Shown here: positions 5,622 to 14,723 of the stretch, piece by piece | Layout: every line of letters begins with the position of its first letter | How positions within the stretch are numbered: position 1 is the stretch's first letter | DNA from: CALAMD01 sp035301345 | GTDB taxonomy: Bacteria > Bacillota > Bacilli > Bacillales > Amphibacillaceae | DNA length: 20,866 nt | NCBI GenBank assembly: GCA_035301345.1 | Contig: DATGUM010000057.1 | Coordinates: 1 to 20,866 of the forward strand | Reading direction: 5' to 3' | Program-made: the position numbers and the translations under genes | The notes under the pieces: generated by a model | What the model was told of the DNA's origin: nothing | Database searches by the model: none | What the model saw: the letters and a program-made list of their open reading frames with translations, nothing else

Positions 5622-8066
5622 TTGACCCAAACAGAACAGTTTTTAGATTTACCACTAGAAGAAGTTATGGGTGACCGATTCGGTCGTTATAGTAAATATA
5701 TTATTCAAGAACGTGCATTACCTGACGTACGTGATGGGTTAAAACCCGTACAACGACGTATTTTATTTGCGATGCACGAAGATAAAAACACACATGAAAA
5801 TAATTATCGTAAAGCAGCCAAAACAGTAGGTACTGTGATTGGAAACTACCACCCACACGGTGACTCATCCGTCTATGAAGCAATGGTACGTCTTAGTCAA
5901 GACTGGAAGGTGCGTAATGAACTCGTCGAAATGCACGGAAATAATGGAAGTATTGACGGAGATCCACCAGCCGCCATGCGTTACACAGAAGCACGTCTAT
6001 CGAGTATTTCATCAGAATTGTTAAGAGATTTAGATAAAGATACTGTTGACTACATTCCTAACTTTGATGATACGAATGAAGAACCAGTCGTCTTTCCGGC
6101 CCGTTTTCCGAATTTACTCGTAAACGGTTCGACAGGAATTTCAGCAGGTTATGCAACAGATATCCCACCACACAATTTAGCTGAAGTAATCGATGCTGTT
6201 ATTATGAAAATAGACCACCCGAATGCAACAGTTAAACGTTTAATGAACGTTATTACTGGCCCTGATTTCCCGACGGGTGGGATTATTCAAGGGGTTGAAG
6301 GTATTAAAAAGGCCTATGAAACGGGCCGTGGGCGTGTCGTTAATCGCGGACGAGCAGCAATCGAAAAAATGCGTGGCGGTCGTGAAAAAATCGTCATTAC
6401 AGAAATTCCTTATGACGTAAACAAAGCGAATTTAGTGCGTAAAATTGACGAGCTAAATATGGACCGTAAAATCGAAGGAATCTCTGAAGTGCGAGATGAA
6501 ACAGACCGTACAGGCCTACGCATCGTTATTGAGCTTAGAAAAGATGCTGATAGTACAGGGGTACTTAACTATTTATATAAAAACACTGATTTGCAAGTGT
6601 CTTATAACTTTAACATGGTAGCTATCCAGGATAAAACACCGAAACTTTTATCTTTACCTGAAATGATTGATGCTTATATTAATCATCAGAAAGATGTCGT
6701 CACGAGACAAACACAATTTGATCTATCACGAGCGAAAAAGCGTGAACATATCGTTGAAGGACTTATTAAAGCAATTTCAATTTTAGATGAAATCATTGAC
6801 GTTATTCGTGCATCAAAGAACAAGCAAGATGCGAAAAATCAACTCATCAAAGCATTCGCATTTACAGAAGAGCAAGCTGAAGCAATCGTTACGTTACAAC
6901 TTTATCGTTTAACGAATACGGACATCCTTTCCCTTGAAAAAGAAGCGGGTGAACTCAGACAATCAATCGCTCATTACGAAGAAATTTTAGCGAGTGAAAA
7001 GAAATTATTTCAGACGATTAAAGCGGATTTGCGTACGATTAAGAAAACATACGCAGATGGCAGGCGGACGACGATAGAAGATGAAATTGAAGAATTAAAC
7101 GTCAATATTGAAGTGATGATTGCGAGCGAAGACGTCCTTGTGTCGGTAACAAATGAAGGATATATTAAACGAACGAGTTTACGCTCATACACAGCGTCAA
7201 ACGGTGAAGATTTTGCGATGAAAAAGGAAGACCATCTCGTTCGCTTACTCGAAATGAACACGACAGATAACATTTTATTGTTTACGGATAAAGGAAGATA
7301 TATGTCGATTCCTGTTCACGAGTTACCAGATATTCGCTGGAAAGATACAGGCCAACATTTATCTAACTTAACGGCGATTGAGCGTGATGAACGCATTGTT
7401 CAATGTATTCCTGTTCGAACGTATGAAAAGGATCGTTATTTACTATTCTTCACGAAAGATGGAATGGTCAAACGCTCACATATGGATTTATACGACGCAA
7501 AACGATATAGTCGACCACTAATTGCCGTTAATTTACGTGACGGTGATGAAGTCGTTAATGTGTATGAAACGTCAGGGAAAGAAAATATATTCGTCGTTAC
7601 AAATGTCGGCTACGGGTTATTGTTTAACGAAGCAGACGTATCAATTGTCGGCCAGCGTGCTTTAGGTGTCATAGCGATTCAATTGAAAGACGGCGAACAC
7701 GTCGTTAATGGACTCGCTTATACAGATGATGAAGCGCCTTCGCTTGCTGTTGTTACGCAACGAGGGGCGTGCAAACGTATGCGGATGAGTCACTTTGAAC
7801 GGGCGAATCGTGCGAACCGAGGCGTCACATTATTAAGAGAATTAAAAGGACAACCTCATCGCATCGTCGGCGCTTATTTTGTTGGCGAAGATGATAAAGT
7901 ACTTATTCGAACGTCAACAGACGAATCGTATAACATTTATCCATTAGAACTTCCAGAAAGCGACCGAACGAGCAACGGATCATTCGTCATCGAAACAGAT
8001 GACGGGCACGTCATTGACACATGGAAAGACATACATTATGAAACACCATTCAAACAAGAAGAATAA
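5622..8066 (+). CDS. parC: DNA topoisomerase IV subunit A (ParC/GrlA)
   Basis: ParC is the DNA-cleaving subunit of topoisomerase IV. The 814 residues begin with the DRFGRYSKYIIQERALPDVR segment. The catalytic tyrosine is Y121 in AAMRYTEARL. The quinolone-resistance region reads HPHGDSSVYEAM, with S82 and E86 at the positions equivalent to S80 and E84 of S. aureus GrlA, i.e. the unmutated residues. The C-terminal part, from about residue 500, contains the repeated beta-pinwheel blades that wrap DNA. The start is TTG at 5622, supported by AAAGGGGG (5607-5614) eight bases upstream and by alignment with GrlA. It sits 32 bases after parE, and a strong hairpin follows. Confidence 0.97.
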   Translation: MTQTEQFLDLPLEEVMGDRFGRYSKYIIQERALPDVRDGLKPVQRRILFAMHEDKNTHENNYRKAAKTVGTVIGNYHPHGDSSVYEAMVRLSQDWKVRNELVEMHGNNGSIDGDPPAAMRYTEARLSSISSELLRDLDKDTVDYIPNFDDTNEEPVVFPARFPNLLVNGSTGISAGYATDIPPHNLAEVIDAVIMKIDHPNATVKRLMNVITGPDFPTGGIIQGVEGIKKAYETGRGRVVNRGRAAIEKMRGGREKIVITEIPYDVNKANLVRKIDELNMDRKIEGISEVRDETDRTGLRIVIELRKDADSTGVLNYLYKNTDLQVSYNFNMVAIQDKTPKLLSLPEMIDAYINHQKDVVTRQTQFDLSRAKKREHIVEGLIKAISILDEIIDVIRASKNKQDAKNQLIKAFAFTEEQAEAIVTLQLYRLTNTDILSLEKEAGELRQSIAHYEEILASEKKLFQTIKADLRTIKKTYADGRRTTIEDEIEELNVNIEVMIASEDVLVSVTNEGYIKRTSLRSYTASNGEDFAMKKEDHLVRLLEMNTTDNILLFTDKGRYMSIPVHELPDIRWKDTGQHLSNLTAIERDERIVQCIPVRTYEKDRYLLFFTKDGMVKRSHMDLYDAKRYSRPLIAVNLRDGDEVVNVYETSGKENIFVVTNVGYGLLFNEADVSIVGQRALGVIAIQLKDGEHVVNGLAYTDDEAPSLAVVTQRGACKRMRMSHFERANRANRGVTLLRELKGQPHRIVGAYFVGEDDKVLIRTSTDESYNIYPLELPESDRTSNGSFVIETDDGHVIDTWKDIHYETPFKQEE

Positions 8067-8072
8067 AATGTT

Positions 8073-8112
8073 AACAAACTGGTACAAATCATGTATCAGT
8101 TTGTTCTTTTAT
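8073..8112 (+). terminator. Terminator of parE-parC
   Basis: A 13-base stem with one G-T pair joins 8073-8085 to 8093-8105 around a seven-base loop, followed by CTTTTATTTA. It starts seven bases after the parC stop codon. Confidence 0.8.
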
Positions 8113-8122
8113 TTATCTAACA

Positions 8123-8151
8123 TTGTATTTAATTGAAATACCATATATAAT
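8123..8151 (+). promoter_or_regulatory. Promoter of the acyl-CoA dehydrogenase gene
   Basis: TTGTAT (8123-8128) and a perfect TATAAT (8146-8151) are 17 bases apart. Transcription would start near 8158, leaving a 56-base leader. No operator-like palindrome is obvious here. Confidence 0.65.
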
Positions 8152-8213
8152 GGCTTTTAAATATTTTAAAAATTCGTAATAGATGAACGACTTTTATGAA
8201 AGGGGATACATCA

Positions 8214-9356
8214 ATGAACTTTGAATTAACAGAAGAACAAAAAGACATTCAACAAAAAGTAAAAGAATTTGCCGAAGAAGTGATAAAACCTCGCGCACTT
8301 GATATTGACCGGGAAGGGAAATTTCCAGAAGATATTTTCAAGCAGATGGGCGAGCTCGGCTTTATGGGTATCCCGTTTTCAAAAGAATATGGGGGACAAG
8401 GTGGGGACACACTTTCTTACGCGTTAGCCGTAAGAGAAATTGGAAAAGTTTGTGCAAGTACAGGATTAAGCTATTGTGCGGCATTATCTCTCGGGGCAAC
8501 TCCGATTGAACAGTTCGGTACAGAGGAGCAAAAGCAAACGTACTTACGCCCAATTGCTGAAGGGAAATCTCTCGGAGCATTTGGATTAACAGAACGTGAT
8601 GCAGGCTCAGATGCAAGCGCAACGAAAACATCCGCTTCTAAAAAAGATGATGCATATATTTTAAATGGTGAAAAATATTTCGTGTCTAATGCGAATTATT
8701 CACAAACAATTATCGTCACAGCTATTTCGGACTTCCGAGCGACAGGTGAAAAAGTAGTTTCATCAATTATCGTTCCGACAGATAGTGAAGGGGTCACAAT
8801 TTCAACAGAATATGACAAAATGGGTGTTCGTGGATCAGATACTGCACGAGTAACGTTAGAAAATGTATCTGTTCCTGAAGAAAACTTATTAGGAGATAAA
8901 GAGCACGGATTTAGACAATTTTTCTCAGCTATTGATGGTGGAAGAATTGCTATGGCTGCACTCGGTCTCGGAATTGCTGAAGCAGCGTTAGAAAAATCAT
9001 TAGCATACGCAAAAGAAAGAAAGCAATTTGGTCGAACGATTTCGAACTTCCAAGCGATTCAATTTAAACTTGCTGATATGGCAATGGAAGTAGAGCTTGC
9101 GAAAAATATGATTTGTAAAGCTGCGTGGTTAAAAGACTCTGGTAAAAAGTTTGCTAAAGAAGCATCATTCGCTAAATTGTTCGCCTCAGAAGCGGCGTTT
9201 AGAGCAGCACATCAAGCATCACAAATTCACGGAGGGTATGGTTATATGCGTGAATATGAAATTGAGCGCTTACTCCGAGATGCGAAAGTATTAGAAATAA
9301 GTGAAGGAACGTCTGAAATTCAGCGCGTACTTATATCTAAACATTTAGGCTGCTAA
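8214..9356 (+). CDS. Acyl-CoA dehydrogenase, short-chain type
   Basis: This FAD enzyme forms the alpha-beta double bond of acyl-CoA, passing electrons to an electron-transfer flavoprotein. The 380-residue length and motifs fit the short/branched-chain group: GAFGLTERDAGSDASATKT near residues 120-138 (flavin and substrate binding), the KERKQFGRTISNFQAIQF arginine motif, and the QIHGGYGYMREY segment. The catalytic glutamate is E364 in ISEGTSEIQ near the C-terminus. I chose ATG 8214 over an in-frame ATG at 8196 because AAAGGGG (8199-8205) sits correctly only for the later one, and family proteins begin MNFELTEEQ. It stands alone between two terminators, with no etf, thiolase or enoyl-CoA hydratase gene nearby. 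Butyryl-CoA is a plausible but unproven substrate. Confidence 0.93.
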   Translation: MNFELTEEQKDIQQKVKEFAEEVIKPRALDIDREGKFPEDIFKQMGELGFMGIPFSKEYGGQGGDTLSYALAVREIGKVCASTGLSYCAALSLGATPIEQFGTEEQKQTYLRPIAEGKSLGAFGLTERDAGSDASATKTSASKKDDAYILNGEKYFVSNANYSQTIIVTAISDFRATGEKVVSSIIVPTDSEGVTISTEYDKMGVRGSDTARVTLENVSVPEENLLGDKEHGFRQFFSAIDGGRIAMAALGLGIAEAALEKSLAYAKERKQFGRTISNFQAIQFKLADMAMEVELAKNMICKAAWLKDSGKKFAKEASFAKLFASEAAFRAAHQASQIHGGYGYMREYEIERLLRDAKVLEISEGTSEIQRVLISKHLGC

Positions 9357-9399
9357 ACCTTTATTCACGGTAGTTTACATCATAAAATATTCTTGATTT

Positions 9400-9436
9400 A
9401 TCCGGTTAAGAGTAACTTCTTAACCGGATTTTTATT
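9400..9436 (+). terminator. Terminator of the acyl-CoA dehydrogenase gene
   Basis: A perfect 12-base stem (9400-9411 with 9418-9429) with a GTAACT loop is followed by a T-rich stretch (TTTTATTT). It lies 44 bases after the stop codon. Confidence 0.85.
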
Positions 9437-9464
9437 TGTAAACATATAACGCGTACTTTATTAA
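9436..9464 (+). promoter_or_regulatory. Possible promoter of the flavin reductase gene
   Basis: TTGTAA (9436-9441) and TATTAA (9459-9464) are 17 bases apart, directly after the terminator. The predicted leader would be about 70 bases. Other AT-rich boxes nearer the gene, such as TATATA around 9514, could serve instead. Confidence 0.4.
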
Positions 9465-9540
9465 AAGCATTTTATTTAACAATTCCGATATAAATGATAG
9501 GCTATATATAGTGATTTATTTGAGAAAAGAGGTTATATAG

Positions 9541-10023
9541 ATGGATCATCGAACGTTTCGCGATGCAATGGGGAAATTCGCAACAGGCATTACGGTTGTA
9601 GCTTTTGAACATGAAGGAGAAACATACGCAATGACTGTAAATGCGTTTATGTCGATATCACTCGAACCGAAGCTAATCGCTATATCTATAGATGAAAACG
9701 CATCATTATATGATAAACTTATGGAAACAGATGAGTTTTCAGTGAACATACTTAAAGATAGTCAAAAACATTACTCGCAATATTTCGCTAAGCAAATAAA
9801 GAACGATGCAGGTATTTCTATTAACCATTTAGATGACGTACCTGTACTTGATGAATCGTTAGCGACTATCGTTTGCCAGACGAACGACAGAGTAAAAGCA
9901 GGCGATCATATGATTGTTATTGCTGAAGTGAACAACTTACAGCTAGACGACGGAGATCCGCTTCTATTTTTCGGTGGTAGCTATGAAACGCTAAAAAAAG
10001 CATCAGAAGCAGCTTTATCATAA
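9541..10023 (+). CDS. Flavin reductase family protein (HpaC/NtaB-like)
   Basis: This 160-residue protein has the split-barrel flavin-binding fold of short-chain flavin reductases, recognised by the start RTFRDAMGKFATGITVV (about 4-20), the AMTVNAFMSISLEPKL segment (about 30-45) with the flavin-contacting region, and the late DHMIVIAEV strand. Such enzymes reduce FMN or FAD with NAD(P)H and supply it to a two-component monooxygenase. No monooxygenase gene is near, so its partner is elsewhere or it acts alone. The start is ATG at 9541, with AAAGAGG eight bases upstream. It is a single-gene unit flanked by terminators. Confidence 0.85.
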   Translation: MDHRTFRDAMGKFATGITVVAFEHEGETYAMTVNAFMSISLEPKLIAISIDENASLYDKLMETDEFSVNILKDSQKHYSQYFAKQIKNDAGISINHLDDVPVLDESLATIVCQTNDRVKAGDHMIVIAEVNNLQLDDGDPLLFFGGSYETLKKASEAALS

Positions 10024-10042
10024 GAGAATGAGTAGTATTGGT

Positions 10043-10072
10043 GGCAATGAGTCTCTCATTGCCAATTTTTTT
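10043..10072 (+). terminator. Terminator of the flavin reductase gene
   Basis: A nine-base stem, GGCAATGAG (10043-10051) with CTCATTGCC (10055-10063), has a three-base loop, then AA and a seven-T run (10066-10072). Confidence 0.85.
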
Positions 10073-10102
10073 ATTTTATTATGCTAAGAGGGACTGTGAT
10101 GA

Positions 10103-10969
10103 ATGAAGAAGAAAATTATGTTAGTTGATGGCATGGCTTTATTATTTAGAGGTTTTTTTGCAACTTCTTATCGAGGGTATTTTATGTATACGTCAAAAGG
10201 GGTACCGACAAATGGTGTGTACCAATTTTGTCGTTATTTACTTGACGCGATTCGTACATTTGAACCGACGAACGTTGTTTGTTGTTGGGACGTCAGTAGT
10301 AAAACATTCCGTACAGAGATGTATGATCAATATAAAGCGAATCGACAAGATCCACCAGAGGAGCTCGTTCCTCAGTTTGATCTCGTGAAAGAAGTTGTCG
10401 ATTCATTCGATATTCCGAACATTGAATTAAACAATTATGAAGCAGATGATTGTATTGGCTCACTTGCTCGTAAGTACGAAGCAGATCATGATATTTACAT
10501 ATTAACAGGCGATTTAGACATGCTCCAGCTCGTTAATGACAACATATCTGTCATCATTATGCGTAAAGGCATTGGGAATTACGAAACATTCACGAAAGAA
10601 AACTTTTACGAAAAAAGAGGCATTCATCCGGAACAATATATTGATTTCAAAGGATTAACAGGAGACAGCGCTGATAATTATCCAGGTGTTAAAGGAATCG
10701 GAGAAAAAACGGCGTTAAGATTACTGAATGACTATGAAACAGTTGAACGACTAATGGAGAATATCGAAGATTTAACGCCTGCACTGAAAAGAAACTTAGC
10801 GAATGACGAGAAAATGTATAAATTATCACGAGAATTAGCAGCGATTAAATGTGATTTACCATTTGAATGTATTCTCGAAGATAGTACGTGGGCAATCGAC
10901 CGAATGAAAGTCTCAGACATGTTTAAGGCACTAGAATTTAAAAATATCGAACAATTATTAGAAGAATGA
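10103..10969 (+). CDS. 5'-3' exonuclease, YpcP-like (PIN/FEN family)
   Basis: This 288-residue protein is a stand-alone version of the 5' nuclease domain of DNA polymerase I, which removes RNA primers and flaps. Acidic metal ligands occur at the expected sites: D9 (VDGMALLFR), D63 (CWDVSS), E113, D115 and D116 (NYEADDCIGS), D137 and D139 (TGDLDM), and D188 and D191 (GLTGDSADNYPG). The helix-hairpin-helix stretch GVKGIGEKTALRLL (195-208) binds DNA. The length matches Bacillus YpcP. The start is ATG at 10103, with AAGAGGGA at 10085-10092. It follows the flavin reductase terminator; I could not identify a sure promoter. No polymerase domain is attached. Confidence 0.93.
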   Translation: MKKKIMLVDGMALLFRGFFATSYRGYFMYTSKGVPTNGVYQFCRYLLDAIRTFEPTNVVCCWDVSSKTFRTEMYDQYKANRQDPPEELVPQFDLVKEVVDSFDIPNIELNNYEADDCIGSLARKYEADHDIYILTGDLDMLQLVNDNISVIIMRKGIGNYETFTKENFYEKRGIHPEQYIDFKGLTGDSADNYPGVKGIGEKTALRLLNDYETVERLMENIEDLTPALKRNLANDEKMYKLSRELAAIKCDLPFECILEDSTWAIDRMKVSDMFKALEFKNIEQLLEE

Positions 10970-10978
10970 AATTATTTT

Positions 10979-11016
10979 CGTAACATTGTTGTCATTTTTT
11001 AATAGCTTTTGTTACG
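10979..11016. repeat. Inverted repeat upstream of the N-acetyltransferase gene
   Basis: CGTAACA (10979-10985) is mirrored by TGTTACG (11010-11016), 24 bases apart. Both arms are preceded or followed by T/A-rich bases that also largely match. The second arm is 36 bases before the gene start, so it may be an operator; the arms could also form a weak RNA stem after the exonuclease gene. Confidence 0.35.
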
Positions 11017-11052
11017 ATAAGATTGAAACGAAATAACAACTAGGTGATAAAC

Positions 11053-11844
11053 ATGGAAAAACTTTTGCAATTAGATAAACGAGCATTTACAGACTTAACG
11101 AATCCACTCGATAAAATCAGTTATATTCAACATCAATTCGCTCATGTATTCACTTTTGAAAACTTAGATTTACTGATGAAAAATGAAGAAAAAGTAACAA
11201 AACAATTTTTAGAACAAAAATTATTAACAGATGTGCGTGGAGGCCTATGCTTTGAACTTAACGGAGCACTTAACATCGTTTTACGTCGTCTCGGGATAGA
11301 CGTTTACTTTGGTGTCGCTACTGTTTGGGGCGAAGATGGATGGATCATTGATAAAACACATACGATTAATATTTTTGATTACGAAGGTAACACGTATATT
11401 ATCGATAGCGGATCGGGAACGAATTTAACACTTCATCCGTTAGCCATTGACGGGGACTCAGTGACGACGTTAGCAGGAACATTCCGTGTCCGTACTGAAT
11501 CGACTGAACGTGGCAGTTATATAGCAGAAAGGTTAACAGAGGACGGTTGGACACTTCGCTATGCTTTTACTTTAGATGAGGTACCTTTCGATGACTTACA
11601 AAGAATTAAACAACTCGTTTTAACACATCCTGAGTCACCATTTAATAAAGACGTACTCGTCGCAAAAATGACAGACGTCGGAACGCTATCAATAAATAAT
11701 GAACGATTAAATGAAAAACGCGAAAATGGTAAACAGATTCGCCACACTTTTTCTACTGATGAAGAGATGCTTGCTGCGATTAAACAGCACGCATCATCAG
11801 CCACATATGCTGTAGCAAAACAATATGTAAACAGCAAAAAATGA
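11053..11844 (+). CDS. Arylamine N-acetyltransferase
   Basis: This cytoplasmic enzyme family transfers acetyl groups from acetyl-CoA to arylamines or hydrazines. The 263 residues carry the Cys-His-Asp triad: C66 in RGGLCFELNGAL, H103 in DKTHTINIF and D118 in YIIDSGSG, at spacing very like that of known bacterial enzymes (about 69, 107, 122). I chose ATG 11053, since AGGTGA (11042-11047) lies just ahead; the in-frame GTG at 11044 is part of that ribosome site. The usual VDVGFG-type motif reads IDSGSG here, a modest divergence. It is followed after 22 bases by the UPF0182 gene, so the two are probably one operon, although no functional link is known to me. Confidence 0.92.
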   Translation: MEKLLQLDKRAFTDLTNPLDKISYIQHQFAHVFTFENLDLLMKNEEKVTKQFLEQKLLTDVRGGLCFELNGALNIVLRRLGIDVYFGVATVWGEDGWIIDKTHTINIFDYEGNTYIIDSGSGTNLTLHPLAIDGDSVTTLAGTFRVRTESTERGSYIAERLTEDGWTLRYAFTLDEVPFDDLQRIKQLVLTHPESPFNKDVLVAKMTDVGTLSINNERLNEKRENGKQIRHTFSTDEEMLAAIKQHASSATYAVAKQYVNSKK

Positions 11845-11866
11845 TCAGACGAGGAGCTATTATTAT

Positions 11867-14659
11867 ATGAACATGAATGCCAGTCCTGAACAATTAGAGC
11901 GATTTAAAAAAATATCTAAACGCATAAGTATCTTGTTTGTTATCGTTGTTACTGGATTTATCATTGGTGCACCAACATTCCGCGCGTTTATTGATTATAT
12001 TTGGATGAAGTCATTAGACTTTGACGGTGTATTTTCTACGATTTTCATTACTAAATTAATACTCGTTGGGATCGGATTCGTCCTATTTTTCGTTTGTACA
12101 ATTTTTACTGGAAGGTGGATATATCAGGCACTCACGAGTAATTTCCAAGTGACGCAAGCCTTCCCACCATTAACGAATAAAAAAACGAGCTATAGTGTTA
12201 TTTTAATTTTATCATTAATTGTCGGTATTTTTGGAAGTGCGATCGTTCAAGGAATCGGCTGGGAGCCAACGTTAAAACTATTTAATCACGCATCATTTGG
12301 CAAGACAGATCCGTACTTTAATATGGACGTATCATTTTACGTCTTCATTTTACCGTTTGTTCACTTCGTACTTTATTTACTCGTTGGTTTAGCTATCTTT
12401 TATTTATTCATTCAAATCGGTGCTTATTCAATTTACAATATGTACCGAATTAATCGCCGGGCACAATTGCACCTAGGATTTACTGTTGCAGTGATCGGTA
12501 TATTATTAGCTGGTATTCACTTTGCATCAGCATTTACGACCGTGTTAACGAATCAAGTGAACATCTTTCAAAAGAGTGTCGTTCACGGACTCAGTTATAC
12601 GGATAAATTGATCAACATTCCGAAAGCTTACGTTCTTACCGCCGTTGCTATTATTTGTACGGTTTGGTTAATCGTTTTACTTTTACGTGGAAATATTGAA
12701 AAAGTCGTCATACCGATTGGTGTATATATCGCGTTCGTCATATTAGGCCAACTCGCTTCACTCGGTGTCCAAAACTTTATCGTGTCTCCGAATGAATTTT
12801 CTAAAGAAAAGGAATTTCTTGCACACAACTTAGAATTTACTCGTGCCGCTTATGGCGTTGATGATATTAAAGAGGAAGAACATCCTGGGAATTCATCATT
12901 AAGCGAAGAACTCGTTGAAGCAAATGAACTTACGTTAAATAACGTGCGCTTAAACGACTCGCGCCCATTACTTGATATTTATAACCAATTACAAACATTT
13001 AGAACGTATTATAAATTCAATGATATGGACATTGATCGTTACAAAATTGACGGTAAATATGAGCAAGTTTTCGTCGGAGCACGTGAACTAAGTACAGATG
13101 ATTTACCTGATCAAGCGAAAACATGGGTTAACCGTAAATTACGCTATACACACGGATACGGTGTCGCGATGAGTCACGTAAATAAAGTGACGAATCAAGG
13201 TCAACCTGAATATATGATTAAAAACTTACCGCCTGAAGGGGTCCTTGACGTAACAAGACCACAAATTTATTTCGGTGAGGAAGACTATCCGAACGTTATC
13301 GTCAACTCAAAAGTCGATGAATTTGATTATCCGACAGGGGATGAGAACGCAACGAACCGCTATGAAGAAAAGTCAGGTATTCCGCTTCAAGGCATCAATA
13401 AAATATTATTCGCTTTAAATCAAGGATCATTCCGTATGATCGTTTCAGATCAATTAACGAAAGAGAGTCAATTACTTGATACACGTAACATTATGGACCG
13501 TGTGAACCGAATCGCACCGTTCTTTGACTATGACAGTGACCCGTATATCGTCGTTCGTGATGACGGAACACTCGTCTGGCTCATTGACGCTTATTTATCA
13601 GCAGAAAACTATCCATATTCTGAAGCACATAGTGGCGACACGAACTACATTCGTAACTCTGTGAAAGTATCTATTGATGCGTATTCAGGTGAAGTTGATT
13701 TCTACGTAGCTGATGAAGAAGATCCACTGCTCCAGACGTACAAAAATATTTTCCCTGATTTATTTACGGAAGATATTCCAGAAGATATAAAAGAACATTT
13801 CCGTTACCCGACGAAAATGTTTAAAGTACAAGCAAAAATGTACGGAACATACCATATGTCGAATTTAGAAGTGTTTTATAACCGTGAAGACTTCTGGGAA
13901 TTCCCAACGGAGAAATACTTCAACAAAGACATTGAGATGGAGCCGTACTATATTACGATGAAACTTCCTGATAAAGATGAAGAAGAATTCGTCTTAATGA
14001 TGCCGTACACACCGAAAAAACGCCAAAATATGATTGCGTGGATGGGTGTAAGAAATGACGGCGATAATTACGGTGAGATGATTGTGTACCGTTTCCCGAA
14101 ACAACGAAATATTTACGGGCCACAGCAAATTGAAAACCGTATTAACCAGGACAGCTATATTTCACAACAGTTAAACTTATGGTCACAAGGTGGTTCCGAA
14201 GTTATTCGCGGAAACCTCTTAGCGATTCCGATTGAAGATACCGTTCTTTACGTCGAACCTGTTTATATTGAATCTTCAAACGAAACGTCATTACCAGAAG
14301 TGAAGCAAGTCGTTATGGCTTACGGTGAATATATCGTCATGGAAGAAACGTTTGATAAAGCACTTGATAAAATACTAGAACTCGTTGAATCAGGTGCAGA
14401 ACCACCATCACTTGATGCTGATGAAGAAAACGTTTCTGAAGAAGACTTACCTGATGACGGTGATATTTTAGATGATGATCAAGAGCAAGAAGAACAACCC
14501 GAGCAACCAGAAACACCAGACGAACCTATTTTAGACGCTGATGAACGACTCAGTGAACTATCAAATATGTTTGAAGCTTATCAAGACGCTTTATCAGAAG
14601 GCGACTATGAAAAGGCCGGGAAAATATTAAAAGATATTGAATCACAATTAGGTGAGTAA
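11867..14659 (+). CDS. UPF0182 family membrane protein
   Basis: This 930-residue protein belongs to the uncharacterised UPF0182 family (COG1615). Seven hydrophobic segments lie in the first 300 residues (about 16-36, 55-75, 107-129, 155-182, 204-226, 250-272 and 278-299). A large soluble part of about 540 residues follows, probably outside the cell, with family motifs such as YTHGYG, LLAIPIEDTVLYVEPVY and a QLNLWSQGGSEV segment. Residues 845-893 form an extremely acidic, Pro- and Gln-rich linker without Lys or Arg, containing LDADE twice (849-853 and 889-893). A short helical end (894-930) follows. The start is ATG at 11867, with GAGGAG (11851-11856). The function is unknown. Confidence 0.92.
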   Translation: MNMNASPEQLERFKKISKRISILFVIVVTGFIIGAPTFRAFIDYIWMKSLDFDGVFSTIFITKLILVGIGFVLFFVCTIFTGRWIYQALTSNFQVTQAFPPLTNKKTSYSVILILSLIVGIFGSAIVQGIGWEPTLKLFNHASFGKTDPYFNMDVSFYVFILPFVHFVLYLLVGLAIFYLFIQIGAYSIYNMYRINRRAQLHLGFTVAVIGILLAGIHFASAFTTVLTNQVNIFQKSVVHGLSYTDKLINIPKAYVLTAVAIICTVWLIVLLLRGNIEKVVIPIGVYIAFVILGQLASLGVQNFIVSPNEFSKEKEFLAHNLEFTRAAYGVDDIKEEEHPGNSSLSEELVEANELTLNNVRLNDSRPLLDIYNQLQTFRTYYKFNDMDIDRYKIDGKYEQVFVGARELSTDDLPDQAKTWVNRKLRYTHGYGVAMSHVNKVTNQGQPEYMIKNLPPEGVLDVTRPQIYFGEEDYPNVIVNSKVDEFDYPTGDENATNRYEEKSGIPLQGINKILFALNQGSFRMIVSDQLTKESQLLDTRNIMDRVNRIAPFFDYDSDPYIVVRDDGTLVWLIDAYLSAENYPYSEAHSGDTNYIRNSVKVSIDAYSGEVDFYVADEEDPLLQTYKNIFPDLFTEDIPEDIKEHFRYPTKMFKVQAKMYGTYHMSNLEVFYNREDFWEFPTEKYFNKDIEMEPYYITMKLPDKDEEEFVLMMPYTPKKRQNMIAWMGVRNDGDNYGEMIVYRFPKQRNIYGPQQIENRINQDSYISQQLNLWSQGGSEVIRGNLLAIPIEDTVLYVEPVYIESSNETSLPEVKQVVMAYGEYIVMEETFDKALDKILELVESGAEPPSLDADEENVSEEDLPDDGDILDDDQEQEEQPEQPETPDEPILDADERLSELSNMFEAYQDALSEGDYEKAGKILKDIESQLGE

Positions 14660-14676
14660 TAGATAACTCGATTGAG

Positions 14677-14712
14677 CCTAGGAACTGGGTAACCAGCTTC
14701 CTAGGTTTTTTT
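14677..14712 (+). terminator. Terminator of the NAT-UPF0182 operon
   Basis: CCTAGGAA (14677-14684) pairs with TTCCTAGG (14698-14705), and inside it CTGG pairs with CCAG around a GTAA loop with one bulged C. A seven-T run (14706-14712) follows. Confidence 0.9.
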
Positions 14713-14723
14713 AATGCTTATAG

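Noticed and set aside
8196..8213. Upstream in-frame ATG for the acyl-CoA dehydrogenase
   Set aside because: The six extra codons contain the ribosome binding site used by ATG 8214, and family members begin at the later Met.
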